DNA from: Enterovibrio sp. JCM 19048
GTDB taxonomy: Bacteria; Pseudomonadota; Gammaproteobacteria; Enterobacterales; Vibrionaceae
Assembly (NCBI GenBank): GCA_001310415.1
Contig: BAXE01000007.1
Location: forward strand, 62,001 to 126,000
DNA length: 64,000 bases
Direction of reading: 5' to 3'
How positions within the stretch are numbered: the stretch's first letter is position 1; each line of letters begins with the position of its first letter. The translations under genes and the position numbers were made by a program. The notes beneath the pieces were generated by a model, which was given only the letters and a program-made list of their open reading frames with translations, searched no databases and was not told where the DNA came from. Shown here in pieces: positions 31,321-40,587 of this stretch.

Positions 31321-31340
31321 TTGCTCAATCGATTGTGCAA
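31321..31340. promoter_or_regulatory. LacI-type operator between the ribitol operon and its regulator
   Basis: TTGCTCAATCGATTGTGCAA is symmetric at 18 of 20 positions around a central CG, the hallmark of LacI/GalR-family sites. A partial copy, TTGCACAA followed by ACAAT, lies near 31212 on the + strand, closer to the binding-protein gene, and a short palindrome TTGATCAA lies at 31361-31368. The divergent LacI-type regulator probably binds here to control both directions. Confidence 0.8.
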
Positions 31341-31462
31341 ATGTGAACGATGGATTAAGATTGATCAACATTCCATTAACGTTTGATCGGGTGGATTGGT
31401 AGGAATGAAGCAAAACTCTTAAATGTGAGTCATTTTTGGTCTGGGTTATCGGACAGGGAATA

Positions 31463-32460
31463 ATGAAAAAAGAGACAAAACGCACCACCATTTACGATCT
31501 TGCTACGCGGCTTGGCGCATCGCCCAGCTCTGTCAGTGCTGTGCTCAATGGCACCTGGAAAAAGCGCCGGATCAGCGCGAAATTGGCCGAACGTGTCATG
31601 AAACTCGCCAATGAAGAAGGGTATGCGATGAATACCCAGGCCAGTCTGTTGCGCCGTGAAAAATCGAACATTGTTGCCATGATCGTGCCGAAATATGACA
31701 ACCGCTACTTTGGGGATATCGCGGAAAAGTTTGAACACCGTGCGCGCGAATTGGGACTTATTCCCATCGTGACCTGTACCCAACGTGACCCTGAATTGGA
31801 GTTTAATGCTGCGCGGGAGTTGGTTTCCTATCAGGCGGAATGCCTGATCGCCACAGGCGCGACCGACCCCGACCGGATTGCGGATTTTTGCCATGCAGCC
31901 GGTGTGCAAGCCATCAACATGGACTTGCCGGGAGAAAAAGCCCCGTCAGTGATTTCTGATAACTTCGAAGGGGCGCTGAACCTGACCCGTTTAATCCTGG
32001 ACAGATGTCAGCAGGAACTTGGTTGGGAGGGGGCTTTGCGGTTTGTAGGCGGGCGGTTAAGTGACCACAACACCGTAGCCGTTTAGAAGGTTTCAAGGCT
32101 GCACATCAGGAGCGCGGATTAGACGTGCCGGAATCACACATCTTGATTCAAGGATATTCGGCAGAGACCGCTCAGAGGTTATTGGCTGACTTCCAACCGA
32201 CAGTGCCAACGGGATTGTTTGTGAATTCAACCATTGCGCTTGAAGGGGTTGTTGCCTGGCAAAGCCGTTTACCTAATGGTGCAGAGCTTATCCGCTATGG
32301 CTGTTTTGACTGGGATCCCTTTGGATCTTTCCTGCCGGGCAATGTCGGCATGATGGAACAGAATGTCGATACCATGCTCGACCATGTGTTTGAGCTTATC
32401 GGAAAGAAAGAAACACCTGCTGAGGTGATTAAAATTCCGTGCGAGTTAAGAGTTTACTAA
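31463..32460 (+). CDS. LacI-family regulator of the ribitol operon (frameshifted)
   Basis: About 332 residues. The N-terminal helix-turn-helix reads TTIYDLATRLGASPSSVSAVLNG, with hinge region after KLANEEGYAMN. The periplasmic-binding-like ligand domain follows (NIVAMIVPKYDNRYFGDIAE; FVGGRLSDHNT). One C missing near 32070 restores NTRSRLEGFKAAHQERG and joins the distal part starting LDVPESHIL. Start 31463 has AGGGA upstream. It is divergent from the ribitol operon, so the effector is probably ribitol or ribulose. Confidence 0.88.
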
Positions 32461-32480
32461 GAACCTACAAACGGTTGTAT

Positions 32481-33188
32481 CTACCAGGGTATTTTCGCAC
32501 CGTCATAGCTGAAAAACTTACCGGTATCAGCGGGTGTTTTACTTTCGATGAGTGTGAGCAGGGAATCAGCAACAAAGTCAGCGGTAAACAGCTTTCCCGG
32601 GGGAACATTCTTTTGGAAAGGCTCAGATAACGGGGTGTCCGTTGTGCCGGGGTGAAAGGCGAAAATGCAACAGTTTGGCAGTTTGTACTTCCATTCAATG
32701 CTGACAGTTTTGATCGCCATATTCAGGGCGGCTTTTGAGCAGCGGTAGCTAATCCAGCCGCCTATTTTATTGTCCCCTATGCTGCCAATTCGGGCGGAAA
32801 CGGACACAAAGAAGGTGGAATGACCCGCTTTCAGATGTTGTTGGAAATATTTGGCCAATAACAGCGTCGGGAGTGTGTTGGATTCGATATTTGTTTTGAA
32901 AAATCCACTGTCAAAGGCTGATACCGTCTTTTCTGGCATGTTGCCATTGCTGTGCAACACGCCCACGGTATTGATGAGCATATCTAATGCTGGAACATTT
33001 TCCGCCAATGATTGCACGTCGCTTTCTGATGAAATGTCTGTCTGGAACCAATGAACACGTTCACTCACCAGGCTTGGCCGGTGGCTCCGGTATGTTGCAA
33101 AAACGGCAGCATTGGGATGTGTTGTTAGTATCTGATTGATGAGTGCGGAACCTATGCCGCCTGAGCCACCGAGGATGAGAATATTCAT
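32481..33188 (-). CDS. Short-chain dehydrogenase/reductase (C-factor-like)
   Basis: Intact 235-residue SDR. The cofactor loop is LGGSGGIGSA; catalytic Ser in SVSARIGS and YRCSK pair near residue 150. The end, SYDGAKIPW, matches CsgA/C-factor-like SDRs, in which GxxIPW closes the protein. Substrate unknown. It is convergent with the LacI gene and divergent from the tautomerase-like gene, with no operon partners. Confidence 0.85.
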   Translation of the reverse strand: MNILILGGSGGIGSALINQILTTHPNAAVFATYRSHRPSLVSERVHWFQTDISSESDVQSLAENVPALDMLINTVGVLHSNGNMPEKTVSAFDSGFFKTNIESNTLPTLLLAKYFQQHLKAGHSTFFVSVSARIGSIGDNKIGGWISYRCSKAALNMAIKTVSIEWKYKLPNCCIFAFHPGTTDTPLSEPFQKNVPPGKLFTADFVADSLLTLIESKTPADTGKFFSYDGAKIPW

Positions 33189-33260
33189 GAGTCAATTCCA
33201 TGTTGTCTAAAGCAATGTATACCCATTCAACTCAGAATCAGTTCATCAATGGAGGTCAGT

Positions 33261-33599
33261 ATGCCGATTGCGAACTGTATTTTATCCAGCAGTGTTGCCC
33301 AAAGCGGAGATCATCCCTCCGATCTCATTGCGAAGTGGAGGCATCATTCTGGCGTCGATACCTCTGAAATGACCGTAACGGTTGTCCGTGCTGAACAACA
33401 GATGGGCAAAGAGTATAAAGCGATTTGTACCCTGCATTTACCCAGCGTGTGGTCACCCAAATCTGTAGACTTACTTCAGGTGGGACTGGCGAAAGCTATA
33501 TCCGAACAGTTTGAACTCAAGGTGGCCGACGTGATTGTTATGACATCCATCATTCAATCCGGTCATGTGGTGGAAGGTGGGGAAGTCGTCAGTTGGTAA
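33261..33599 (+). CDS. Tautomerase/MIF-like protein
   Basis: 112 residues starting MPIANCILS, preceded by GGAGGT 6 bases upstream. After Met removal the N-terminal residue would be Pro, the catalytic base of the tautomerase superfamily. The layout beta-alpha-beta twice over (TVTVVRAEQQMGKEYKAICTLHLPS; VDLLQVGLAKAISEQFELKVADVIVMT) fits a duplicated 4-OT/MIF fold. Family assignment is moderately sure; substrate is unknown. An upstream in-frame ATG at 33249 is less likely. Confidence 0.65.
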   Translation: MPIANCILSSSVAQSGDHPSDLIAKWRHHSGVDTSEMTVTVVRAEQQMGKEYKAICTLHLPSVWSPKSVDLLQVGLAKAISEQFELKVADVIVMTSIIQSGHVVEGGEVVSW

Positions 33600-33640
33600 G
33601 CCAGTCTTCATACGTTTTGTTTAATCGCAGAAGCATCGGG

Positions 33641-33678
33641 TTATTCCTTGTCGTTTGAGTTATTCCTTGTCGTTTGAA
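33641..33678. repeat. 19-bp tandem duplication
   Basis: TTATTCCTTGTCGTTTGAG (33641-33659) is followed at once by the same 19 bases with one change, final A (33660-33678). The copy at 33660 contains the end and stop codon of the leftward 40-residue gene; the other copy lies just after it. Confidence 0.9.
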
Positions 33679-33782
33679 TTGATACCTAGCTGTTTGTCGC
33701 ACCACGTTATGATTTGCGGGCCATAAAGGGTCAGCAGTCCAATAACGATGGCGATGCTGCAAATGATTAAAACCGTTGTCAT
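33660..33782 (-). CDS. 40-residue single-span membrane peptide
   Basis: MTTVLIICSIAIVIGLLTLY (residues 1-20) is one hydrophobic helix, followed by a short polar tail ending NSNDKE. AAGGAGAGG lies 6 to 8 bases before the ATG, a very strong ribosome-binding site for such a short frame, which is the main reason to believe it is real. The stop codon lies in a 19-bp tandem duplication. Function unknown; small inner-membrane peptides often regulate transporters or kinases. Confidence 0.6.
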   Translation of the reverse strand: MTTVLIICSIAIVIGLLTLYGPQIITWCDKQLGINSNDKE

Positions 33783-34059
33783 AGAACCTCTCCTTCGTTG
33801 TTTCAATTAGCGTATCACGCCTAAATATTTCCAAAATTTTGCCTCTTGGAATGTTGTTTTTGTTTTTCCCCGAAAAGGAATGCTGTTCTGTATATTATTG
33901 AATTCTAAAGTGTCCAGTTAGATATTCAGCATTGCCTTGATTACTTTCTTAAAAAAAGCACGGGCACCGCACACAAGCAAAACTAGTCTTTCATGAACTG
34001 TCGAGCCTAAGTGATTGTTCATAATCACCTAAGCGTGAACGTGTGTGGGAGTATGAGCA

Positions 34060-34757
34060 ATGTTGAGCATCAAACAAGAAGCCGTATCTTCATTTTTACA
34101 ATCTTCAAACCCTTGGCGGGATTTATCCAAAAACTGGCCTGACGATTCCTGGGCGAATTTTGCTGATTCACTGATTAATGCTGTCGCCATTTTCGGCGAA
34201 ACCGAACACTTTGCCCGGGAGGCAGAGCGTTGCCAGGTGCTGGTATTCAGAAAGACCGCGAAAAGCAGTGCAACCGCATGGTTAAAAAAAGAAATGCAGC
34301 GGGTTTGGATGTGCTGTCTGACGCCGGTGCCGCGTTAAAGAAAATGAAAAAGCGCGCTAAGGATGCGAAAGTTTGCTCTGCCAAACGCATTAAATCCGAA
34401 CTGGCCGCGTTTGAAAGCGATTTTGCCGATCTACTGGTGGATAGCCAACTCAAGCCTTCAGATGTGCGCAAAGTGCAGAATGTGGTGGAAGAAGCTGTTT
34501 CGCTTACCCGCAAGAAGGGCGTAGACGGTATGTTCAGTCTGCTCGAAAAGAACCTTGATGAATTGACTTCGCTTCGCAAAAGGGATGACCGCGGTGCGTT
34601 CGACAATGTTCCAATGTGGAAGATTGTTGCTGTGGCGCTTTTCTTGGGTGTTGCGGTCATTGCCATTATTCACTGTCTGGGTTTTGGTTGCCGGGGCAGC
34701 GAAATTTCTTACGGGGCAGCATTGCTCGTCTTGGGATTGATTGCACTCTTTTGCTGA
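34060..34757 (+). CDS. Unrecognised protein with C-terminal membrane helices (frameshifted)
   Basis: About 232 residues joined. A soluble N-terminal half (MLSIKQEAVSSFLQSSNPW, later FADSLINAVAIFGETEHFA) is followed, after a missing base near 34240, by a very basic helical region (LKKMKKRAKDAKVCSAKR), then two hydrophobic segments at the C-terminus (IVAVALFLGVAVIAIIHCLG and YGAALLVLGLIALFC). The C-tail location of the membrane spans suggests a tail-anchored topology with the helices facing the cytoplasm. I do not recognise a family. It lies alone between the tautomerase-like gene and the phn operon. Confidence 0.6.
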
Positions 34758-34790
34758 ACAATCACATTCTGTGAAGATTTGATGAAGCGG

Positions 34791-34824
34791 TTATCTAGAC
34801 AAGTGCTTTTACTTATCTAGATGA
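34791..34824. promoter_or_regulatory. Paired PhnF-like operator sites upstream of phnC
   Basis: TTATCTAGACAAG (34791-34803) and CTTATCTAGATGA (34812-34824) form an inverted arrangement around TCTAGA cores. The reverse complement of the first, CTTGTCTAGATAA, occurs exactly upstream of phnF at 37715. GTCTAGAT is close to the GTnTAnAC half-pattern bound by HutC-type GntR regulators, the group PhnF belongs to. The sites lie about 150 bases before phnC. Confidence 0.75.
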
Positions 34825-34973
34825 CTGCTTTCAAGCCCCGTAAATTAGGGGATCCTGCCGCTAGACATCTGCTCACCCCTTATTTCCTGCCACATCCCTG
34901 ACACCTCTCCGTTATATAAACGACACAAACAGCCCACAGGATAGGGACACCACTTAACGAGGTTCCCTGAAAC

Positions 34974-35807
34974 ATGGACAGCATTATTGAAGTCAACGGC
35001 TTGACCAAAACCTTTGGAAATAACAAGGCGCTTGACCACATCAATTTAAAAATCCAGCACAAGGAAATGACGGCGCTGCTCGGGCCTTCTGGCTCAGGAA
35101 AGTCGACCTTGTTGCGCCATCTCAGCGGCTTGGTGTTTTCTGACAAAGCAAAAAGCGGCGAGATTCAGGTCTTGGGCAAAACCGTTCAATCCGCAGGCAG
35201 GGCATCTTCAGAAGTTCGCCACTGCCGTGCTCAGGCCGGGTACATTTTCCAGCAATTCAATCTGGTCAACCGCCTGTCCGTGATGACTAACGTGCTAATT
35301 GGCGCGCTTAACTACACGCCTTTCTGGCGCACCATCACGGGCAACTTCACCAAAGCGCAGAAAGCAGAAGCGATGGCAGCGCTGGAGCGGGTAGGGATGA
35401 AGGACTTCGCCCACCAACGTGTTTCGACGCTTTCCGGCGGTCAGCAACAACGTGTGGCCATTGCTCGTGCGTTGATGCAAAAGGCACGCATCATTTTCGC
35501 GGATGAACCTATCGCGTCACTGGATCCGGAATCTTCCCGCATCGTGATGGAGCTGCTCAGTGACATCAACCAGCGTGAAGGCATTCCAGTGATTGTCACG
35601 CTGCATCAGGTGGATCACGCACTCAAATATTGCCAGCACGTGGTTGCATTGCGCGACGGCAAGATTTTCTACCAAGGGGAAAGTGCAGGTATCAGCCAGG
35701 ATGCTCTGGACGAGCTGTATGGCTGCAAGTCTGAACCTTCTCCAAAAGCGGCGCAGGCAAATGTTCCGGCGCTGCAACGTAAAACCCCACTTTCTCTCAT
35801 CAGTTAA
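34974..35807 (+). CDS. phnC: PhnC, phosphonate ABC importer ATPase
   Basis: Intact 277-residue ATPase. Walker A GPSGSGKST, Q-loop FQQFNLVNRLSVM, signature LSGGQQQRV, Walker B IIFADEPIASLDP, H-loop TLHQVDHA, all as in PhnC. A C-terminal tail of about 35 residues goes beyond the E. coli type. The first gene of the phosphonate operon, next to phnD and phnE. Confidence 0.95.
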   Translation: MDSIIEVNGLTKTFGNNKALDHINLKIQHKEMTALLGPSGSGKSTLLRHLSGLVFSDKAKSGEIQVLGKTVQSAGRASSEVRHCRAQAGYIFQQFNLVNRLSVMTNVLIGALNYTPFWRTITGNFTKAQKAEAMAALERVGMKDFAHQRVSTLSGGQQQRVAIARALMQKARIIFADEPIASLDPESSRIVMELLSDINQREGIPVIVTLHQVDHALKYCQHVVALRDGKIFYQGESAGISQDALDELYGCKSEPSPKAAQANVPALQRKTPLSLIS

Positions 35808-35834
35808 ACCGTTAACACATAAAGGACGATGACG

Positions 35835-36829
35835 ATGTTACGAGCAATTCGCACTATCACCTGTGGTCTTGGCCTTATGGCTGCCACTGTCACAGGCAAC
35901 GCTTATGCAGATGACAACATGGACACGCTGAATTTCGGCATTATCTCCACCGAATCACAGCAAAACCTGAAAGCAATGTGGGACCCGTTCCTGGCGGACA
36001 TGAGCAAAGATCTGGGCATGGAAGTGAAAGCCTACTTTGCACCGGACTACGCGGGCATTATCCAAGGCATGCGCTTCGACAAAGTGGACGTGGCCTGGTT
36101 CGGTAACAAATCCGCCATGGAAGCGGTTGACCGCGCGGGTGGTGAGATCTTCGCGCAAACTGTCGATGCAGAAGGCAATCCGGGATACTGGAGCCTGCTG
36201 GTCACCCACAAAGACAGCCCAATCAACAGCGTCGAAGACATGATTGCCAACCGCAGCAAACTGGCGTTTGGTAACGGCGATCCAAACTCTACTTCTGGCT
36301 TCTTAGTGCTTCTTACTATGTGTTTGCCAAGAACAACATCCAGCCTTCTGATTTCAAACGCACATTGAACTCCAGCCACGAAGTGAACCTTTACGCTGTG
36401 GTGAACAAGCAAGTGGATGTGGCAACCAACAACACAGAAAACCTGCGTCGTTTTGAGCAGACCAACCCTGAAAAATTCAAAGACGTGAAAGTGATTTGGC
36501 AATCACCGCTGATCCCGTCTGACCCTATCGTTTGGCGCAAAAACCTGCCTGAGAATGTGAAAGAAGACGTGTATGACTTCTTCATGAGCTACGGCAAAAA
36601 CGGCGATGCCAAAGAAGTGGCTGTGCTGAACAACCTGCAATGGGCACCGTTTAAACCTTCAAGTGACTTGCAGCTTCTGCCAATCCGTCAGCTGGCACTC
36701 TACAAGCAGCTCAGTGGCCTGAATAACCAGGACAAGCTTTCTGACGAGCAAGCGGCAGAGCTGGTGAACATCAAAACCTCTCTGGCAGCGCTTAACCGCC
36801 AGATGAGTGCGCTGGAAGCGATGGAATAA
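35835..36829 (+). CDS. phnD: PhnD, periplasmic phosphonate-binding protein (frameshifted)
   Basis: Captures phosphonates in the periplasm for PhnCE. Signal peptide to about residue 25 (GNAYA/DD). LNFGIISTESQQNLKAMWDPF and VDVAWFGNKSAMEAVDRAGGE are PhnD segments. One base missing near 36308 restores FLVPSYYVFAKNNIQPSDF. The rest (NLYAVVNKQVDVATNNTENL) is intact. Total about 331 residues. ATG 35835 is favoured over 35829 because AAAGGA ends at 35826. A terminator-like hairpin follows its stop. Confidence 0.93.
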
Positions 36830-36838
36830 AAGGGAAAT

Positions 36839-36863
36839 GAGCCGGACGCTGTTCCGGCTCTTT
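36839..36863 (+). terminator. Attenuating hairpin between phnD and phnE
   Basis: GAGCCGGA (36839-36846) pairs with TCCGGCTC (36853-36860), followed by TTT. Inside an operon such a structure usually lowers transcription of later genes and protects the upstream mRNA, giving more binding protein than permease. Confidence 0.75.
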
Positions 36864-36897
36864 GATACCAAACGAAATAATCGTGATGGAAACCAGA

Positions 36898-37686
36898 ATG
36901 AGCAGTCACACCGCAGTTTTAACTACACCACCTACATCACACTGGAAACGCTTTGTTGGCATGTTGCTGGTGGCCGTTGTTCTTGCCTGGTCATGGCAGG
37001 GCGCGGAAATGAACCCCGGCCAGTTGATCAAAGACGCCGGAAACATGGCGGAGCTTGGCAGTGACTTTTTCCCGCCGGATTTCACTCACTGGAAGCTCTA
37101 CGTCGATGAAACCCTGATCACCATTCAAATCGCTATCTGGGGCACGGTGCTATCCGTCTTGCTTTCAATTCCCCTTGGTCTGCTCTGCGCCGACAACATT
37201 GTGCCTTGGTGGGTGTATCAACCCATGCGCCGTCTGATGGATGCCGCCCGTGCCATCAACGAAATGGTGTTTGCAATGTTGTTTGTTGTCGCTGTTGGCC
37301 TGGGGCCATTCGCCGGTGTGCTGGCGTTGTTTGTTCACACCACTGGCGTGCTGGCAAAGCTGTTCTCCGAAGCGGTCGAGGCCATTGATATCGGCCCGGT
37401 GGAAGGTGTTCGTGCGACTGGCGCAAACAAGATTGAAGAAGTGATGTACGGCGTATTGCCACAGGTGTTGCCGCTGTGGATTTCATTCACGCTGTATCGG
37501 TTTGAGTCGAATGTGCGTTCAGCCACCGTGGTGGGCATGGTCGGGGCAGGCGGTATCGGCGTGTTGCTCTGGGAAGCTATCCGCGGATTTCAGTTCCAGC
37601 AGACCGCGGCCATCATGCTGATTGTGATTGTGACCGTCAGCCTGATTGACTTCGCATCGCAATATATCCGCAAGATGTTCATCTGA
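36898..37686 (+). CDS. phnE: PhnE, phosphonate ABC importer permease
   Basis: Intact, about 262 residues, with five to six membrane helices. The EAA-type coupling segment is [55 protein letters not shown] is typical of PhnE. ATG 36898 is chosen (GATGGA upstream); ATG 36886 in frame is an alternative, and the open frame reaches a TTG at 36862. Confidence 0.93.
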   Translation: MSSHTAVLTTPPTSHWKRFVGMLLVAVVLAWSWQGAEMNPGQLIKDAGNMAELGSDFFPPDFTHWKLYVDETLITIQIAIWGTVLSVLLSIPLGLLCADNIVPWWVYQPMRRLMDAARAINEMVFAMLFVVAVGLGPFAGVLALFVHTTGVLAKLFSEAVEAIDIGPVEGVRATGANKIEEVMYGVLPQVLPLWISFTLYRFESNVRSATVVGMVGAGGIGVLLWEAIRGFQFQQTAAIMLIVIVTVSLIDFASQYIRKMFI

Positions 37687-37714
37687 TTCGAAGGGCGCTT
37701 TTTATTTACCCCAA

Positions 37715-37727
37715 CTTGTCTAGATAA
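37715..37727. promoter_or_regulatory. PhnF-like operator site upstream of phnF
   Basis: CTTGTCTAGATAA, identical to the reverse complement of the site at 34791, lies 25 bases before the phnF start. Suggests PhnF controls its own transcription unit as well as phnCDE. Confidence 0.75.
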
Positions 37728-37751
37728 CCCGAAAGGAAGCGAGGAAGCAGG

Positions 37752-38446
37752 ATGCGCGTTTACTTGGACATCGCCCGACAACTTGAAAGCCAGGTGAAAA
37801 ACCATTTTCAGGCGGGTGACTACCTGCCGCCTGAATCTGCGCTGGCAAAGACGTTTGACGTTAACCGTCATACCGTGCGGCGGGCAATCGACGAGCTGGT
37901 GTTCAGCGGCTTGGTGGAGCGTCAGCAGGGAAGGGGAAACATGGTGGTCAGTCAGCCTTATGACTATCCACTGCATCCCGGCGCGCATTTCACCGACAAC
38001 CTGTTGGAGCAGGGTAGCTTACCAACAGGTCAGGTACTGAGCCGGGGTCTGATCGCGGCCAACGAGAAAATTTCTGGCATGTTTGGCCTTGAACCTGAAA
38101 GCCAAATCATCAAATTGCGCACCCTGCGCAAAATCAACGGCATGCCAGCAAGCGTGATTGACCACTATCTGGCAGACCTTTCGTGGTGGGCAGTGGTGAA
38201 GCACTTTGAAGTGGGCTCGTTGCACGGTTTTTTGAAAGACAAACTGGATGTTCACCTGACACGCAAGAGCACGCGGCTGAGAGCCATGATGCCGAAAAAG
38301 ACCGACTGCCGCCTGCTTCAGCTGTCTGGCAAGACACCCATCATGTGTTTAAAACCACCAACGTGATTACAGGAACTGACCGGATTGTGGAGTTCTCATC
38401 ATCCCACACCCGCTCCGATCTGGTTGAGATTGTTTTGGAGCACTAA
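37752..38446 (+). CDS. phnF: PhnF, GntR/HutC-family regulator (frameshifted near end)
   Basis: About 231 residues. The N-terminal winged helix (residues 1-65) contains YLPPESALAKTFDVNRHTVRRAIDEL, and the UTRA ligand domain follows, with LRTLRKINGMPASVIDHYL. One base is missing near 38352; the restored tail is TTNVITGTDRIVEFSSSHTRSDL to VLEH. Stop and phnG start abut (TAAATG). It probably represses phn genes through the TCTAGA-core sites and is released by a phosphonate or phosphate-ester effector. Confidence 0.92.
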
Positions 38447-38896
38447 ATGGAACAGAAACAACGAACACCCCGTCAACGCTGGATGTCTGTCCTTGCCAGG
38501 CAGATGCCGAGATGTTGCAAAAGCATTGGGAAAAACTGGCGCTGACGCCGCAATACCAGAGCGTCCGTGCCCCTGAAATTGGCCTGGCGCAGGTTCGCGC
38601 CCGCATGGGGGGCACAGGCAACGCCTTCAATATGGGCGACGTAACCATTACCCGCAGCGTGGTGCGCCTTGCCAGTGGCGAGCTGGGTTACAGCTACATC
38701 ACTGGACGCAACAAGCGGCATGCAGAGTTGGCCGCGGTGGTGGATGCCTGATGCAAACCGGCGCGCATGGCGTGTTGCAGCAGAACCTGATATCGACACT
38801 GGCAGCAGAAAAAGCAGAACAAGAACAGCTGCGGGCAAGGGAAGTCGCTGCCAGCAAAGTGGACTTTTCACCATGGTGAGGGGAGAGGACGAATGA
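38447..38896 (+). CDS. phnG: PhnG, C-P lyase core subunit (three frame breaks)
   Basis: Subunit of the PhnGHIJ core. Pieces: MEQKQRTPRQRWMSVLA, then MLQKHWEKLALTPQYQSVRAPE and GDVTITRSVVRLASGELGYSYITGR, then QTGAHGVLQQNLISTLAAEK, then FTMVRGEDE. Missing bases near 38500, 38748 and 38868 (a T in TTTT) connect them. The last repair makes the stop overlap the phnH start as ATGA, which supports it. Total about 150 residues, as usual for PhnG. Confidence 0.88.
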
Positions 38897-39489
38897 GCAA
38901 GTTAACCGCGGGATTTGATGACCCGGTGCATGATGCGCAGCAGGTGTTCCGTGAATTGATGGATGCTATGTCCCAGCCGGGTAAGCGCATTGCAGTGAAA
39001 CATGCCTCCCGCTTTGGCAAGGCCAGCTATGCCGCAACTCAGGTTTTGCTGACACTGGCAGATAATGCAACGCCGCTTTGGCTTTCCGGGTATTTCCGGG
39101 ACGACGAAGCGCTGGTGGAGAACATCCGCTTTCACTGTGCAGCGCCCGTTATTGCGGAAAAGTCCGAGGCAACATTTGCACTGGCACAGGGCGTAGAGCT
39201 GGAGAGTGTTAAAGCGTTTGCGATGGGCTGTGAAAGCTACCCCGACAAAAGCACCACACTGATTCTGGAAGTGGAAAGCCTGGACGAAGGCGTCACCTTT
39301 TCGCTGACAGGGCCTGGAATACCCACGACTGCGCAGCTCGCTGTCAAAGGCTCAATGAGTCACTTCTGGCCTCGCTGCAAACCGAGCGCAGCGCCTTTCC
39401 CCATGGAATCGACATTCTGTTTACCTCAGGCCATGAGGTGGTTGCACTACCACGCTCAACCAACCTGACGCTGAAAAGCACGGAGCCAC
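38893..39489 (+). CDS. phnH: PhnH, C-P lyase core subunit (frameshifted, 3' end uncertain)
   Basis: Intact to about residue 150 (FDDPVHDAQQVFRELMDAMSQPG, LLTLADNATPLWLS, FSLTGPGIP). A missing base near 39345 restores LNESLLASLQTERSAFPHGIDILFTSGHEVVALPRST in pieces, close to the E. coli PhnH C-terminal pattern. The E. coli protein ends in VEVC; here HVC appears just before phnI without a stop in that frame, so a second indel is likely near 39470-39490. The end given is the base before phnI. Confidence 0.85.
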
Positions 39490-40587
39490 ATGTATGTAGC
39501 CGTAAAAGGGGGCGAGAAAGCGATCGCCGCCGCACACGAATTGCAGGACAAAAAACGCCGCGGCTCCCTATCCCAACCCGCGCTGACAGTTGAGCAAATC
39601 GCTGAGCAACTGGCAGGTGCCACAGACCGGGTGATGACCGAAGGCGGCATTTACGACAAAGAACTTGCTGCCCTAGCCATCAAACAGGCGGGCGGCGACC
39701 TGGTTGAAGCGATTTTCCTGCTGCGAGCTTACCGCACCACGCTGCCCAGATTGGCGGTGACAGAGCCGGCAAACACCGAATTGATGAAAATCGAGCGCCG
39801 TATCTCAGCAACCTACAAAGACTTGCCCGGTGGTCAGGTGCTTGGCCCAACGTATGACTATACCCACCGGTTGCTTGATTTCGCGTTGTTGGCGGAGGGA
39901 AACACGCCCAAAACTGTGGGTGAACGGGATGACATTCAGGAAATGGAAGCATGCCCGCGTGTGATGGGCATTCTTGAAAACCTAGAGCTCGCGGTGAAGG
40001 AAGAAGACAACGGCTGCACGCCGGACGACATCACCATGGAGCCGCCGACATTTCCGGCCAATCGCAGCGCAAGGTTGCAGCAACTGGCACGCAGTGATGA
40101 AGGCTTCCTGTTGGCGCTTGGTTATTCCACCCAACGTGGGTACGGACGCAATCACCCGTTCGCCAGTGAGATCCGCGCTGGGAAGGTCACCCTGGAAATG
40201 GTTCCTGAAGAGCTGGGTTTTGCGATTGAGATTGGCGATATCGAAATGACGGAATGCCAGATGATCAATGGCTTTACCGGCAGCAAAAAGCAGAAAGCGA
40301 AATTCACCAGAGGTTACGGTGTGACGTTTGGCTTTGCCGAACGCAAAGCCATGTCCATGGCGTTGGTCGACAGGGCATTGCAATGCAGCGAATACGGCGA
40401 AGTGCCCGAGGGGCCTGCGCAGGACGAAGAATTTGTGCTTTCCCACGGCGATAACGTTGAAGCGGCGGGCTTTGTCAGCCACCTGAAATTGCCGCACTAC
40501 GTGGACTTTCAGGCTGAGCTTGAACTTATCCGAAAGCTTCAGAAAGAGTTTGATGCCCGTGAATCCAGTGAAGGAGACGCACAATGA
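39490..40587 (+). CDS. phnI: PhnI, C-P lyase core subunit (nucleosidase)
   Basis: Intact 365 residues. With PhnG, H and L, it exchanges the base of a nucleoside triphosphate for the phosphonate, giving ribose-1-phosphonate triphosphate. MYVAVKGGEKAI at the N-terminus, GGQVLGPTYDYTHRLLDFALLAEG, and LALGYSTQRGYGRNHPFASEIR are PhnI hallmarks. It overlaps phnJ by ATGA. Confidence 0.96.
   Translation: MYVAVKGGEKAIAAAHELQDKKRRGSLSQPALTVEQIAEQLAGATDRVMTEGGIYDKELAALAIKQAGGDLVEAIFLLRAYRTTLPRLAVTEPANTELMKIERRISATYKDLPGGQVLGPTYDYTHRLLDFALLAEGNTPKTVGERDDIQEMEACPRVMGILENLELAVKEEDNGCTPDDITMEPPTFPANRSARLQQLARSDEGFLLALGYSTQRGYGRNHPFASEIRAGKVTLEMVPEELGFAIEIGDIEMTECQMINGFTGSKKQKAKFTRGYGVTFGFAERKAMSMALVDRALQCSEYGEVPEGPAQDEEFVLSHGDNVEAAGFVSHLKLPHYVDFQAELELIRKLQKEFDARESSEGDAQ

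Noticed and set aside
34836-34851. CCCC...GGGG mini-hairpin upstream of phnC
   Set aside because: Four base pairs only, no U-run; too weak to call.
36862-36897. phnE start at TTG 36862
   Set aside because: It lies within the hairpin after phnD; ATG 36898 or 36886 is better placed.
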